DNA of 64,000 bases from Ctena decussata. Lineage: Eukaryota; Mollusca; Bivalvia; Lucinida; Lucinidae. The stretch lies in contig OZ022500.1 of assembly GCA_963989385.1 (NCBI GenBank), positions 111,827,842 to 111,891,841 of the forward strand. Reading direction: 5' to 3'. Under the pieces are notes generated by a model. It saw only the letters and a program-made list of their open reading frames with translations. It made no database searches and was not told the origin of the DNA. Both the position numbers and the translations under genes were made by a program. How positions within the stretch are numbered: the stretch's first letter is position 1; each line of letters starts with the position of its first letter. This document shows positions 1 through 11,530 of this stretch, piece by piece.

Positions 1-66
1 TGAACAGCTGAGCACATCATTTCCTGAAAAAGAAAAAAGACAAAAAAGTCATACACAGATCTTCTT

Positions 67-1826
67 ATTTGAGCCGCGACATGACAAAACCAACAAGTAA
101 ATTCAGTGAATTTATTTACCCCGCCGAAGAGGCCCTGATTTGTTGTTTATGTATAAGTTTCATAGAATTCTATTCATTGACGACTTAGTTATGGCGGAAT
201 TTGTCAATTATAAATTGATTCAAAGGCAATAACTCTTGCACAACTGATACCATTCAGATGAAACTTTATGTGCATACATACATACTTGGTTTAAGTTTCA
301 TGAAGTTTCGGTAATTGGTTACTTAGTTATGGATAATTTTATTGATTTTAAGTCAATTCAAGGGCAATAACTCTGTACTACAAATGCCATACGGATGGAA
401 CTTTATGTGCATGACCATGTTATGGTGATATATATTCAAGTTAAGTTTCATGAAGTTTTGATATTTGGTTACGTAGTTATGGCTGATTCTATTGATTTTA
501 AGTCAATTCAAGGGCAATAACCCATGCATTACTGAAGCCAGTCTGATGAAACTTCGCGTGCATGACCATGTTATGGTGATATATACTTAGTTTAAGTTTC
601 ATGAAGTTTCGATAATTGGTAACATAGTTATGGCATTTAATTGATTTTAAGTCAATTCAAGGGCAATAACCCATGCATTACTGAAGCCAGTCTGATGAAA
701 CTTCACGTGCATAACCATATTATAGTGATATATATTTAGTTTAAGTTTCATGAAGTTTTGATAATTGGTTACATAGTTGTGGCTCATTTTATTGATTTTA
801 AGTCAATTCAAGGGCAATAACTCATGCATTACTGAAGTCAGTCTGATGAAACTTCACGTGCATCAGCAGTTCATGGTGATACATACTCAATCTAAGTTTC
901 ATGAAATTCCGTCCAGTGGTTACATAGTTATGGCTCATTTTATTGATTTTAAGTCAATCCAAGGGCAATAACTCATGCATTACTGATGCCAGTCTGATGA
1001 AACTTCACCTGCATCAGCGGTTTATGGTGATACATATTCATTTTAAGTTTCATGAAATTCTGTCCAGTGGTTACATAGTTATGGCTCCGGACGGACATTT
1101 TAAGTCAATCCAAGGGCAATAACTCATGCATTACTGATGCCAGTCTGATGAAACTTCACGTACATCAGCGGTTTATGGTGATACATATTCATTTTAAGTT
1201 TCATGAAATTCCGTCCAGTGGTTACATAGTTATGGCTCAGGACAGACATTTTAAGTCAATCCAAGGGCAATAACTCATGCATTACTGATGCCAGTCTGAT
1301 GAAACTTCACGTACATCAGCGGTTTATGGTGATACATATTCATTTTAAGTTTCATGAAATTCCGTCCAGTGGTTACATAGTTATGGCTCCGGACGGACAT
1401 TTTAAGTCAATACAAGGGCAATAACTCATGCATTACTGATGCCAGTCTGATGAAACTTCACGTGCATCAGCGGTTTATGGTGATACATATTCATTTTAAG
1501 TTTCATGAAATTCCGTCCAGTGGTTACATAGTTATGGCTCCGGACGGACATCCGGACGGACGGACATGGAGAAACCTATATCCCTCCGCCTTCGGCGGGG
1601 GATAACAATGTGGTTGTGCGCCCATCGCAGACTGAGATCAGCCAGGGCATCCCCCCAGTCTGATCAGAGTCTTCGCTGTCCGCATGGAGGTGGCTTAGAC
1701 CTTTAGCTACCCTTTAAGCCGTTAGCGAAGAGTCTGATCAGACTGAGCAGATGTCCAAGCTGTTCAGAGTCTGCGCTGGGAGCACAACCACATTGTTGGT
1801 TTTCTCGTGTCGCAGATCATTTATAT
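67..1826. mobile_element. Foldback/MITE family A, interrupted by a tandem-repeat element
   Basis: The left end (tttgagccgcgacatgacaa at 68-87, then aaccaaca) and right end (acattgttggttttctcgtg at 1789-1808, then tcgca) are inverted repeats of each other. The interior right of the insertion carries the nested palindromes 'cagtctgatcagagtcttcgc' type (1655-1720). Sister copies at 19166-19374 and 49624-49862 have the same left or right ends without the insertion. Confidence 0.65.
99..1607 (-). mobile_element. Helentron/HINE-like tandem-repeat element 1
   Basis: Read on the minus strand: head hairpin at 1582-1604 (ccgccttcggcgg flanked by a run of G), a GTCC-type microsatellite (1540-1566), about nine copies of a ~150-bp core (the landmark 'gggcaataac' near 225, 363, 512, 661, 812, 963, 1113, 1263 and 1415), then a subterminal inverted repeat (ggcggggtaa), a hairpin AAATTCActGAATTT (101-115) and CTTG at the end. 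Last units carry an extra 'ccggacgg' motif. It encodes no protein. Confidence 0.7.
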
Positions 1827-1829
1827 TAT

Positions 1830-3195
1830 TTCTTCATACAGATACAGCATAAGTGCTCATCTTTATAAATCCCAGCCAGCCTATTTCAAAACATGTGCTG
1901 GAATATATTTTCCTGTGAGGTATAAAACTACCAAAAAATTCGAAATATAGTAAAACCACTAAACCAGCAAAGAAGACTTGGAATACTTTTAGCCTTGGCT
2001 GCAGGTTCATGATATTCAGGCTTGGGCACTCAACAATTCTGCTTCTGTTACACAAGAATATATCTTCTTGTATTTTTAGTGTAATGAGACTGTCTGACTG
2101 ACATGAGAATTTATCCATTTATAATACTGGTAATCCCCACACTGTGACCAGTGGCAGATCTAAAGGGAGTTCGGGAGGTTCAATGAACCCCCTCTTCAGC
2201 CTAAATTATTTAATTTTCATGGGGATTTTCAGGAAAAATTGGTCAAACTGCACAAATCGAACCCCCCTCAGCTAATTTGAACCCCAAATTCAAAATAACT
2301 GGATCCGCACCATCAGAGCGGCAAATGCCTACTTCTGTCCGGTACATTTAGTATGCCATTTCTCTTCACTAATGGCATAGCTAGCTATTTCTTGGTACCT
2401 CAGCTTCTTCTTTAAGTCCAGCCATTGACTTTTTGGCACATCCATTGTTATGGTCTATGCCTGGCTGAGATATGATCTTTCACACCTTTTTAAAAGCTGT
2501 TCTTGAATGCTTTAGCTCATTCAATACTTGTTTGTTTGTTCAATTTGTTTAACTATATGTGCTCCTATGAGGGCTGCAAATTCGTAATCTTGCTTGTATC
2601 TAGCCAAGCACTGGGCCTGAAACTACTTAGAAACAAAGTTCAGTTTTCAACTTTGTTTCTTAAATAATTTAGGTCTGGAGCTGGAATAGAAATAATATAT
2701 TACTACCTTAGCCTTCACAGGCATGATAGTAATTCCTTAGGATCATTTTAATGATGCAGCGGAAGAGTGATTTCCCTTTTCATACATTAAGTTATATTAC
2801 ACAGATGAAAATAACTTAGACATTGATGAAATTATACTAACTGAAATATTACAGCATGATAATTTAAGAAAACCCAGGAGATGGACCTCATAAGCCTATG
2901 GCTTTGGATCTCATAAGCCTATGGCTTTCGATCAAATCCTGGTCCATACTTTCTAATTTGATTAATAAAATATTGTTTAAACCTAAAATCAGCTTTTATA
3001 TATGATTCGTACCCCTATGTTTCATACTGAAGTCAATTCTCTTTTAAAAAAGTTTTCATTTCCATTGTTGAAGGCTGAGTTCAGATAGACAATCATACTG
3101 TAATAGCTCATTCAACACCATTCTGTAAGTCTCTAAGTACTTCAGTAGAAACTTTATAAAATAAAGATTTTTTGACCACTTTTACATTGCAGAAT
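1830..3195. other. Interval without a recognised gene
   Basis: No coding signal. It holds a degenerate repeat with inverted 'gaaccccc' motifs (2150-2310) and a 24-bp direct duplication of 'ctcataagcctatggcttt' (2887-2928). Confidence 0.5.
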
Positions 3196-3740
3196 AAAAA
3201 CCAGAGGACCATCGGTCCTGTAGCTCACCTGAGTCCATTCATCCTCAGCACTCAGGGGTAAGTAACTCTAAGGCAAATTGTACAATATGACAGAATTTTG
3301 AAGTCTGCTTCTTGAGAACATTTCTGTAAAACTTTTGTCAAAATATCTACTGTAACACAGAAATAAATGCTAATTTACATTTTTCCCATTATAAGTCTAC
3401 GGAAACTTTAAGTTGCCATCGCAACAAACCACATGGGCAACAATAATAAAAAATAGTAATTCAATAGAGGCTATCGCTAAGATCCTTTCAGTAAAGTTTC
3501 AGGTTTATCGTCCAATTAGTTTCTGAGTAGATGATTTTTGAGTTACTCAGTATGTTTTCTGTTTTTAACCATTTGGTTACCATGGCAAACAGCCAAATTG
3601 TGCCATTTGCATTAATTTCATGCGGTTGCTAGAGGACTACTCCAGGAACAATTCTGTAAAAGTTTTGTCCAAATATCTGCAGCGATATAGCTATGAATGA
3701 AAATTTTCAACTTTCCTATTATATGTCAGTGGCAACTTAA

Positions 3741-3962
3741 CCCTTTTTAGACCGGATACCCGTTTTGGGGACATTATGCAAACAGTGCAGACCCAGTTCA
3801 GACTCCGCAAAATGCGGCGTCTGATCAGGGCCTACATTGTTTGCTTGCAGGAATTTCTATGCAAAGTACAATAAAAGTGAAAATATTCACCAGAAACCCC
3901 TAAAACTAGAAATGGGATTATCTGCATGATAAGAATGGACAAGTCCACTGGTCAAAAAAGGG
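3741..3962. mobile_element. piggyBac-like MITE with TTAA target duplication
   Basis: 222 bp flanked by TTAA (3737-3740, 3963-3966). TIRs are CCCTTTTTAGACC and its inverse GGTCAAAAAAGGG. CCCTT-type ends plus TTAA are the hallmark of piggyBac. Sister units of the host repeat read 'ggcaactttaagttcc' without the insert. The interior hairpin (cagacccagttcagactccg...) recurs in other family members in the window. Confidence 0.7.
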
Positions 3963-4409
3963 TTAAAGTTCCTACTGGAGCAACTGCCATGAGAAACAGT
4001 ATTTTTATAGAGGCTAGTATTAAGATACCTTCTGTAAAGTCGAGCTGTATCTGTCGCATAGTTTTTGAGATGATTTTTTAACGTTTTTTTTTCATTTTTT
4101 CCGTTGCCATGGCAACCAGCCAAATTCTTCAATTTGCATAAATTTAATAAGGCTGCTTGAGGACTACTCAATGAAATTTCTATGAAAGTTTTGCCAAAAT
4201 ATCTGCACCGACATAGCAAAAAATGTAAATTTCTATTTTGCCATTATAAGTCAATGGCAACTTTAAGTTCCCATAGCAACCAAACTGCTAGAGCAATTGC
4301 CAAGAAAAACAGTACTTTTATAGAAGCCAGTACTAAGATCCTTTCTGTGAAGTTTGGGCTTTATTTGTTGCATAGTTTCTGAGGAGATGATTTTTGAACA
4401 TTATTTCTA

Positions 4410-5285
4410 CCGTAATCGCCCCATTTACCGCACGGTGCGCTTAACTTTTTCAAAATTGCAACAAAAAGGTGTGTTTAAAATCGTTTCTAATAACCGCATG
4501 CTCAGAACGAAAAAACAACAAACGGCCATTGTCTACTTAATTGATCGGATGTGTCCTGAGGCCCACGGGTCAGCTATGTCAATGATAAACCTATCCTATG
4601 GCTACCGCGAACTTTGTTTAAATGCACAGACCATGCCTATGCGCAGGCTGGTCGCTTCGTTCAGTTTGCGCATGTATTCAGATTGATTTTGTCAGGACAC
4701 AAGAGTTTGTCGTTATGACAATTTGTTTCTTTTGCAATCCCGGTTTCTCATCTGTCGTTCATGTATCTTTCCCAAACGCACTTTGGCGCATGTGCACATT
4801 ATCGCGATATACGACAAGAATTGCTCTGAGAAATGGCGCCTTTTCGCATGTACGAAAGGCAAAGACTCAGTTCAGCCTGCGCACCTCTGCAACCTCATAA
4901 CTTCGTAGCTCGATCCTTCTCGGATCAACATGTACATTCCCATTGTTGATACAGACAGAGAATACGCTAATCAGACGGCGCAGATGTGTAAGCTTATCCG
5001 AGTCCACTGTTCGCACTCGTACACATCATAACACTTCAGCCAACTCCGTAAATATCGGCTAGGATGCCCGATTGACATTTAGACCGATAGAGTTGCTCTC
5101 TTCGCACATTGCGCCGGGAAAACAAAACTGAAAACACTGTCGCTGTTGAAACAGTAATGGTAAGTTGAACGTGATGCGTTTTGTGAGTTTCAAAAGGAAA
5201 ACGTAGTGTGCGCTTGTGAATTTTTTCCAGAAATGGCCTTGGTGTGCGGTTATAGGGGCATGTGCGGTAAATGGGGCGATTACGG
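4410..5285. mobile_element. 876-bp TIR element with TA target duplication
   Basis: Perfect 24-bp TIRs beginning CCGTAATCGCCCCATTTACC, flanked by TA (4408-4409, 5286-5287). The host is a ~320-bp tandem unit whose neighbour copy (5588-5640) shows the uninterrupted site. Interior frames are short and unrecognised, so it is non-autonomous. A Tc1/mariner-type superfamily is inferred from TA only. Confidence 0.7.
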
Positions 5286-6199
5286 TATTTCAAATCATTT
5301 GGTTGCCATGGCAACCAGTCAAATTGTGCAATTGACATACATTTCATGTGGTTGATAGAGGACTACTCAAGGAACATTTCTATAAAAGTTTTTCAAACTA
5401 TCTTCAGTGACATAGCAATAAATGCAAATTTTCAATTTTGCCATTATAAGTCAATGGCAACTTTAAGTTCCCATAGCAACCAAACTGCTAGAGCAATTGC
5501 CAAGAAAAACAGTACTTTTATAGAAGCCAGTACTAAGATCCTTTCTGTGAAGTTTGGGCTTTATTGGTTGCATAGTTTCTGAGGAGATGATTTTTGAATA
5601 TTTTTTCTATTTTTAATCATTCGGTTGCCATGGCAACCAGTCAAATTGTGCAATTGACATACATTTCATGTGGTTGATAGAGGACTACTCAAGGAACATT
5701 TCTATAAAAGTTTTGTCAAACTATCTTCAGTGACATAGCAATAAATGCAAATATTCCATTTTGCCATTATAAGTCAATGGCAACTGTAAGTAACCATAGC
5801 AACCAAACTGCTCGAGCAACTGACAAGAAAAACAGTAATTTTATAGAGGCTAGTACTAAGATTCTTTCTGTGAAGCTTAAGCTTTATTGGTCACTCTCCA
5901 AGAAATGAAAAAGTAGAAATGAAAATGTCAGAATAAAAATAGGAATAATAAAACGAAATATTAAATAAGAGAGTGGCAAGTTTTATGTTATAGAACTACC
6001 AAAGTTCCAAAGGGATTTGGATAAAAAACAGTATTATTGATTCCCCCTGCCTATAGATGCTGTATATTTAATTTGGTAACAATGGGCCTTGTAGTTTCAG
6101 AGGAGATGTCGTTTGAAAATATTGACAGACGGACGACAGACGACGGATGCCTGCCTATACTATAAGCTCACCTGTGAGCCTTTGGCTATGGTGAGCTAA

Positions 6200-6420
6200 C
6201 AAGAGCTGTCGCCTACAGCATAGCTCACCTGAACTGGTGCTTGCCTATCGCGCTGTCGCTACGGTGGTGTGGACTGCTATGCATAAAACTTCAGGCAAGC
6301 ATGTCCATAATGACAACACATTTATGAACAAAAGCTATCTCAGAAATAAGTGTTAAAATAAAAAAATCCACATGAAATTTCAAAGTCCATGAGCTTGAGG
6401 TCAAAGAATTGAGGTGTGTG
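6200..6420 (-). mobile_element. Truncated Helentron/HINE-like element (tail)
   Basis: The tail hairpin gctgtaggcgacagc followed by CTTG (minus sense, 6200-6220) abuts element 2. No head was found; the body decays into unassigned sequence before a microsatellite. Confidence 0.4.
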
Positions 6421-6432
6421 TGTGTGTTGTGT

Positions 6433-6463
<31 letters not shown>

Positions 6464-6482
6464 GGGAGGGGGGGGGGGAGGG
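6415..6482. repeat. (TG)n then poly-G tract
   Basis: About 30 bp of TG dinucleotides followed by a nearly pure G run of about 35 bp. The length is likely unreliable in the assembly. Confidence 0.9.
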
Positions 6483-6973
6483 CGGGGAAGGCAGGATGTA
6501 ACAAAACCCTCAACAATTCAATTATCTAACATCAGTCAAAGTATTAGTATCAACTGAGTCCATTGTGGCACTGTGAAATGTGGTATGTTTCACGATTTTC
6601 AATCACGATTTGTTTTGTTACTGGAAAGTGGTACTGGGTTTTATCCTACTCTTAGAGTTACTTCCCTTTCATTAGACGGCGAATAGCCTAGCGATTTTCG
6701 CTGCAATATTTTAATATTTTCGATGCTTCAAGGGCCAATATTGTGGTGGTGAACAATAATTTGACTTATTCTTTAATTTAAAGCCTTCCAATGCTAAAAT
6801 TTGATCGGAGTTTTCACCTATTGTGGATGATTCTGCTGTATTTGAGTTTCGTACCTGAATCGATTTTTACAGACATTTTCGGCCATATCCAAAATCATAA
6901 ACAGGATTACCGGGACATCCAAGAGTTAGTATAGTGATAGTGACATACTATGGGTGTTTTGTACTTGCAGGAC

Positions 6974-7836
6974 TAGGGCTTCTACGTTTACAAAATATTG
7001 TAAACGTTTACACGAGCGCTAGAAAACGAAACGATTCCGTTTAAACGACCATTACCGTTGAAATTTTATTCTTAGTATCGGACATCTCTGAGACGGCCCC
7101 GGTACCTTATACGTTAATTATTATAATTATGTTACCACAGTGTCATCCAATAATGCGCTTTCATTTTCGGGGGGTCAACTCGAAGTTTACAGTAACCGAG
7201 GGTATTAAAAAAACGTATTTACTATTGACCAATTTCCGATGGCAGCAATTATTTCCACCGTATTTGATAATTACATGGATTAGATTTATAAAACATCGGA
7301 CATAATTATCCTGTTAATTGATACTTACTGTCAACGTTACAAGCTGCAATTATCTCACTTTCGCGATAAGCTTATCCTGTGAAACACGGGTACCGAGGTA
7401 GTCCTAATTTTTTCTTTTGCACAACACGTGTTGTCGGCAGACATAACCTTGCCTTTGATCTGTACCTTATAAAATTAGCTGCCGATTATGACGTAACAAT
7501 TTGCTGGCAAAACGTGTACAGGCCATGCTTTGCGTAAGGAACACAGAAGTTAGAAAATAAAGATTTTAATATTAGACGTTTCCAAGGACGCCGTCAAGTA
7601 CATGAAGATTGACTACTGACGTGCATAAGGTACACAGAGATTTTAATATTAGACGTTTCTCGACGAGGACGCCGTCAAGTACATTAAGATTGACTACTGA
7701 CGACTGTATAAGATATTATAACTTGGTGGTGGTTTACCGGGTGTTCAGGTTCGATTAAACGATGTGTGAATTTTGTAAACGTTTAGCACATATACACGAA
7801 CCGTTACCGTTTATCCGTGTAAACGTAGAAGCCCTA
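6974..7836. mobile_element. hAT-like element with 8-bp target duplication
   Basis: 863 bp with TIRs tagggcttctacgtttaca (6974-6992) and its inverse (7818-7836), flanked on both sides by TGCAGGAC (6966-6973, 7837-7844). An 8-bp duplication is typical of the hAT superfamily. Internal direct repeats of about 76 bp (gattttaatattagacgttt at about 7563 and 7639). No transposase frame. Confidence 0.8.
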
Positions 7837-7844
7837 TGCAGGAC

Positions 7845-9098
7845 TGAAAGTTTTGTCATGTTCTGCATTGTGACAGTCCACTATCTCTCAACTTCACATT
7901 GTTCAAAGGAAAGAAAGAAAAACTCAAAACACAAAAATAGTTTTGTTATTATCTAATATCCCAATTATTTGATAAAGTTTATTATGATTCACTATCTGCT
8001 AGATCTATGTCTGCTTATACTGACTGGATTCCTCTGAAAATATAACAATACCATATGTAAGTTGTGTTGGTCTGACAATGAAAACTTCACGCATAAAACA
8101 ATGAAAATTTTCCCAATTTTAGACAATACAACGCTATTTTTCCCAATTCTAAAGGCCCCGGCCCCATTCCCAAAAAGGGGTGTGAGAGCCCTGAATCCAT
8201 CAATGGGTTCAGGAGAGATATTGGGCTTTCAAAAACTTTAACCAAAACATCCAGTCCAAAAAAACTCCCAATTTTCTAAGTCCATGACGTTGACATCAAG
8301 GTCATTGAGTGGGGTGGAGGTGGAATCCTGTTAAACTTTGGACCAATATCTAACTACAGTGCAAGTATCAAAAGAATCCCTCCATGGGTTAAGGAGATGT
8401 ATAGGTCTTTAAAAAAACTTTAACCAAAACATCCAATCTGGACGCTGACGCCAACTCCGATGCTGACACCAGGGTGACTTAACCGCTTAGGAAGTTAGGA
8501 GGACTAAGCCTGCCAAGGAATAGTGTAGTTAGGTTAACTGACTATCCTGACATGACAATAGCTGTTTCCCGGGACGTTAAAACACTGTATAACCTTTCAC
8601 GTTTTTAAAAGCTAAACTTGTAAGTATCAAGAGAGGCATGGGACGAATTCATAGCCAAAGTCACATTACTTAACAGAATGCTTATCACCGGAAAAGCCCT
8701 GTATCAGTAAAATACTGTAAGTGGATGTTCATCTTTCTAATTACATCTAACTTCAGACCTTTCTTTGGATCAGTAATAAGCCAATGTATGTCGTCACGTA
8801 ATTTCGCGACCTTTTTTTGCTACGGTCAGACTAAACACCGATAACTTTCATTGAGCGCATTCGGCATACAAATCCGAGTAACTCTATCCGTGCGACTAAT
8901 TATCATATTGCGTGCAGGTACAGTATTAACGCTGCACCCATTTACAAGCCAGTCCACGCATAGATATGGTGGTATACTGGCAATACATGTAATACCCTGC
9001 TCTTATACTCTTATAGAATTACTTTTGGTGGCCAAATTTTCTTCCATTTTATTTAAGCAAAAAGATGATCTGATTTAAACGCTAGTGGACACACTTTT
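7845..9098. other. Repeat-rich interval, no gene recognised
   Basis: Holds decayed units (8200-8460) with 'ctttaaccaaaacatccag' spaced about 185 bp, resembling the core of a tandem-repeat element, and a worn SINE tail at 8460-8600. No protein-coding signal seen. Confidence 0.5.
8460..8600 (+). mobile_element. SINE tail fragment (SINE family 1), degenerate
   Basis: Matches the family-1 tail ('aaccgcttaggaagttagga...', 'ggttaactgac', 'cgttaaa') with many differences and no tRNA-like head. Confidence 0.6.
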
Positions 9099-9100
9099 TA

Positions 9101-9423
9101 GGGACGAGTCAATTATTATCAGGTAGGGGTGGGGTACATTTTCATATGGTTAATCAAATTTTTTCCGACTCCCCCCCCCCCCCCCCCCCCCCCCCCAACA
9201 CGCACACACACACCCACCCCACTCACACCCACAACCCCGTCTTATCAGAATTATTTTTCATATGGTTCATCAAATTTTTTCGTCCGACCCCCACCCCCAC
9301 CCAGTCTTACCAGAATTATTTTTCCGACCCCTCCCCACGCCCCCCCCCCCCCCCCCGATAGGTGACGAAAAAATTTATGACCTACCCCCCCCCCTTCCAT
9401 CCCCGAATCCCAGCTACCCTTCA

Positions 9424-9478
<55 letters not shown>

Positions 9479-10175
9479 CATATTACCTATTTTATGTCAG
9501 ATTGACCCCAATCAAAACCTGACTGAACACAAAGAACATTTTCTTATTCTAACGGGTTAATTAATCATGGTCTGTTGTTTTTAACTTTTCCTGAATTTTT
9601 TGCTCTTTCTTCAGCTAATGGTCATCCATAAATATGTTGTCGAATGCTTAATAATTATAACTGTTAAAATATTAATTGGGCTCTGGATGGCGAGGGTCTG
9701 AGGGCGGGGCCCCCAGAAGCCACAGTAGTTTTGCCGATGAAAAGGCACCTGGAGAGCTGATATCACAAACGCAGGCCTTATATTTAATTGAGAACAATAT
9801 CATCTTGACATGATTTTATAGACATTTTCAAACTGTTCTTTTCTAGCAAATCAATGAAAAGATCTGTTTTGGGATATGAAGCTGTCCAAGTTTCCATAAA
9901 TGTCTTTTAAGCCTTGAGTTTGAAAGAAAAGAGTCTGATATTTTACGAGTAATGGGGTGTGTGGGGGGTTTTGCCTCCCAGAAGCCAAGACATTTTTAAA
10001 AATGAAGACAATTGGAAGAATTCTGACCCCCAATATGCCTAATAAAATATATGATCCCCTGCTTCGAGGCTCATTGATTTCCGACCCCCAGTACATCACA
10101 AAAAAAAAAAAATTATCCAACCCCCTCCCCCCCTGAATGTACCCGGCCCCCACCTGATAATATATGACTTGTCCC
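9101..10175. mobile_element. 1.07-kb TIR element with TA flanks
   Basis: Imperfect ~45-bp TIRs: GGGACGAGTCAATTATTATC at the left and its inverse at 10130-10175 (RC GGGACAAGTCATATATTATC), flanked by TA. The interior holds long C runs and a (CA)n tract, so open frames in it are compositional artefacts. Superfamily unknown. Confidence 0.55.
9171..9480. repeat. Poly-C tracts and (CA)n microsatellite
   Basis: C runs at 9171-9196 and 9340-9356, and (CA)n at 9425-9479. These generate spurious Pro-rich and Val/Cys-rich frames. Confidence 0.9.
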
Positions 10176-10231
10176 TAATACTTAAGTGACTTATGTAACA
10201 TGTAATACAAATAAACAATTCAAGAAGCAAA

Positions 10232-10386
10232 GAAACACACCGGCCGCATGTATAAGAGGTGATTTCGAACAGCACATATAACGAAAGTCATGTAAATATT
10301 TACTGTATAAACACACCGGCCGCATGCATAAGAGGTGATTTCGAACAGCACATATAACGAAAGTCATGTAAATATTTACTGTATAT
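10232..10386. repeat. 77-bp tandem duplication (2 copies)
   Basis: Two near-identical copies of a unit beginning aaacacaccggccgcatg; they differ at about one base (tataag / cataag). Confidence 0.85.
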
Positions 10387-11125
10387 TTATAGTCACTACT
10401 CTTTTTATTTATTAACAACTAACATATAAGCTCTGTAGAGCTTTTATTCAAATGACAAATAGTTTATTCATTGATATAGGCATCTGGCCGACAATATGCA
10501 AAGAACATGTTTTTACATACTACACAGAATAGCGCCCAACATTTATAAAGTCATATCAACAAAGCGTTTGGATATTTCAATCGGTATGCATTATCCAAAA
10601 ATAAGTCTCACCAGGGGAAATATTATCTTATGAGATGTACAAATAGTGAAGACCCAGGCATAATCTGGCAGAAATACATACAATCCACGAAACCACACAA
10701 CCTGGAGACCCTAACAGTCATACATTGCTAATGAGCAGACTGCTCCAGGCCTTCATCGTTCACAAAAATACATATGGCGTCATCCCCCATGACGCTGCAG
10801 ATATTTAGCTGAACAAGGCCGTCGTCGACGGCCCGGCCAGACCGGCCATGGTCGGACCACTTTTTGGCCGACCCTATAACTGGCCGAACCAGTGACCCTG
10901 TGTTTCTTTTGTCGTGCATTTATCGATAAAGCACACTGAAAAGATTGAGCGGTCACTGCGTATCGCCTGTCACAAGTTGGTCACTCGTCTTGTCAAAGCA
11001 TAAATTTATCACACCTATTCATTATCAATAGAAGAGACACCAAAGATACGGCAGCTAACGACTTTTGATGGGTTTAAGGGAATAATAAGGGTATCAAAAT
11101 GCGTAATGATATATTCACTAGAGGC
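10387..11125. other. Interval without a recognised gene
   Basis: Contains a GC-rich, self-complementary patch near 10818-10875 (gccgtcgtcgacggc; gaccggccatggtc). No gene or clear element boundary is visible. Confidence 0.4.
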
Positions 11126-11530
11126 TATGTTTTTATACCACATATGCTCCGAGCATGCGTTAACTGCCCAGTTATGGTCACTCCGAGCACGTTCGATACT
11201 GACGAAAATTGTATTTTAGAGCAAGAGTTCCTGTATATAGTCAACCTCTGTATAGTCTAGCGGTATTTAATGTGTGACACTAACTTTGAGTATACTTATA
11301 TTGCATTTGAAAAGCCCAACACACATGCACAATCCTACTTCTATATACTTTGAGCAGTGGTTGCTCCGCGCATTTTTTTTTTGCGAGCACGCGCGTACTT
11401 TCCAATTTATACGGTTCCCCAGCATGATTTAGAGAAAAAAACGCTCGGCGCACCCTGGAGCATGCTCTGGGTGACCAAAACTGGATTGTTAACGCATGCT
11501 CGGAGCAGACAAATGTGGTGTTAAAACATA
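11126..11530. mobile_element. Foldback element
   Basis: Ends are ~60-bp imperfect inverted repeats with a perfect 20-bp core (tgctccgagcatgcgttaac at 11145-11164 and its inverse at about 11489-11507). Outer ends read TATGTTTT. About 405 bp, non-coding. Confidence 0.65.

Larger units (their letters stand above)
3201..6197 (-). mobile_element. Helentron/HINE-like tandem-repeat element 2 (two insertions inside)
   Basis: Head on the minus strand at 6164-6197 (agctcacc...ggtgagct hairpin) followed by GACGG/CGTCC repeats (6124-6148). The core is ~320-bp units, each with 'gttgccatggcaaccag' (3576, 4103, 5302 and 5627). The tail is hairpin aggaccgatggtcct plus CTGG at 3201-3219. Interrupted by a TTAA element (3741-3962) and a TA element (4410-5285). 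Confidence 0.65.

Noticed and set aside
210..1560. CRISPR-like array
   Set aside because: Whole ~150-bp units are repeated with no unique spacers; this is the tandem core of a eukaryotic mobile element.
4182..5582. Several overlapping frames with repeated 'YKSMATLSSHSNQTARAIAK' peptides
   Set aside because: They are the ~320-bp tandem unit read in frame; the repeat explains the similarity between them.
9129..9520. Pro-rich and Val/Cys-rich open frames
   Set aside because: They arise from poly-C, (CA)n and (TG)n tracts, not from coding constraint.
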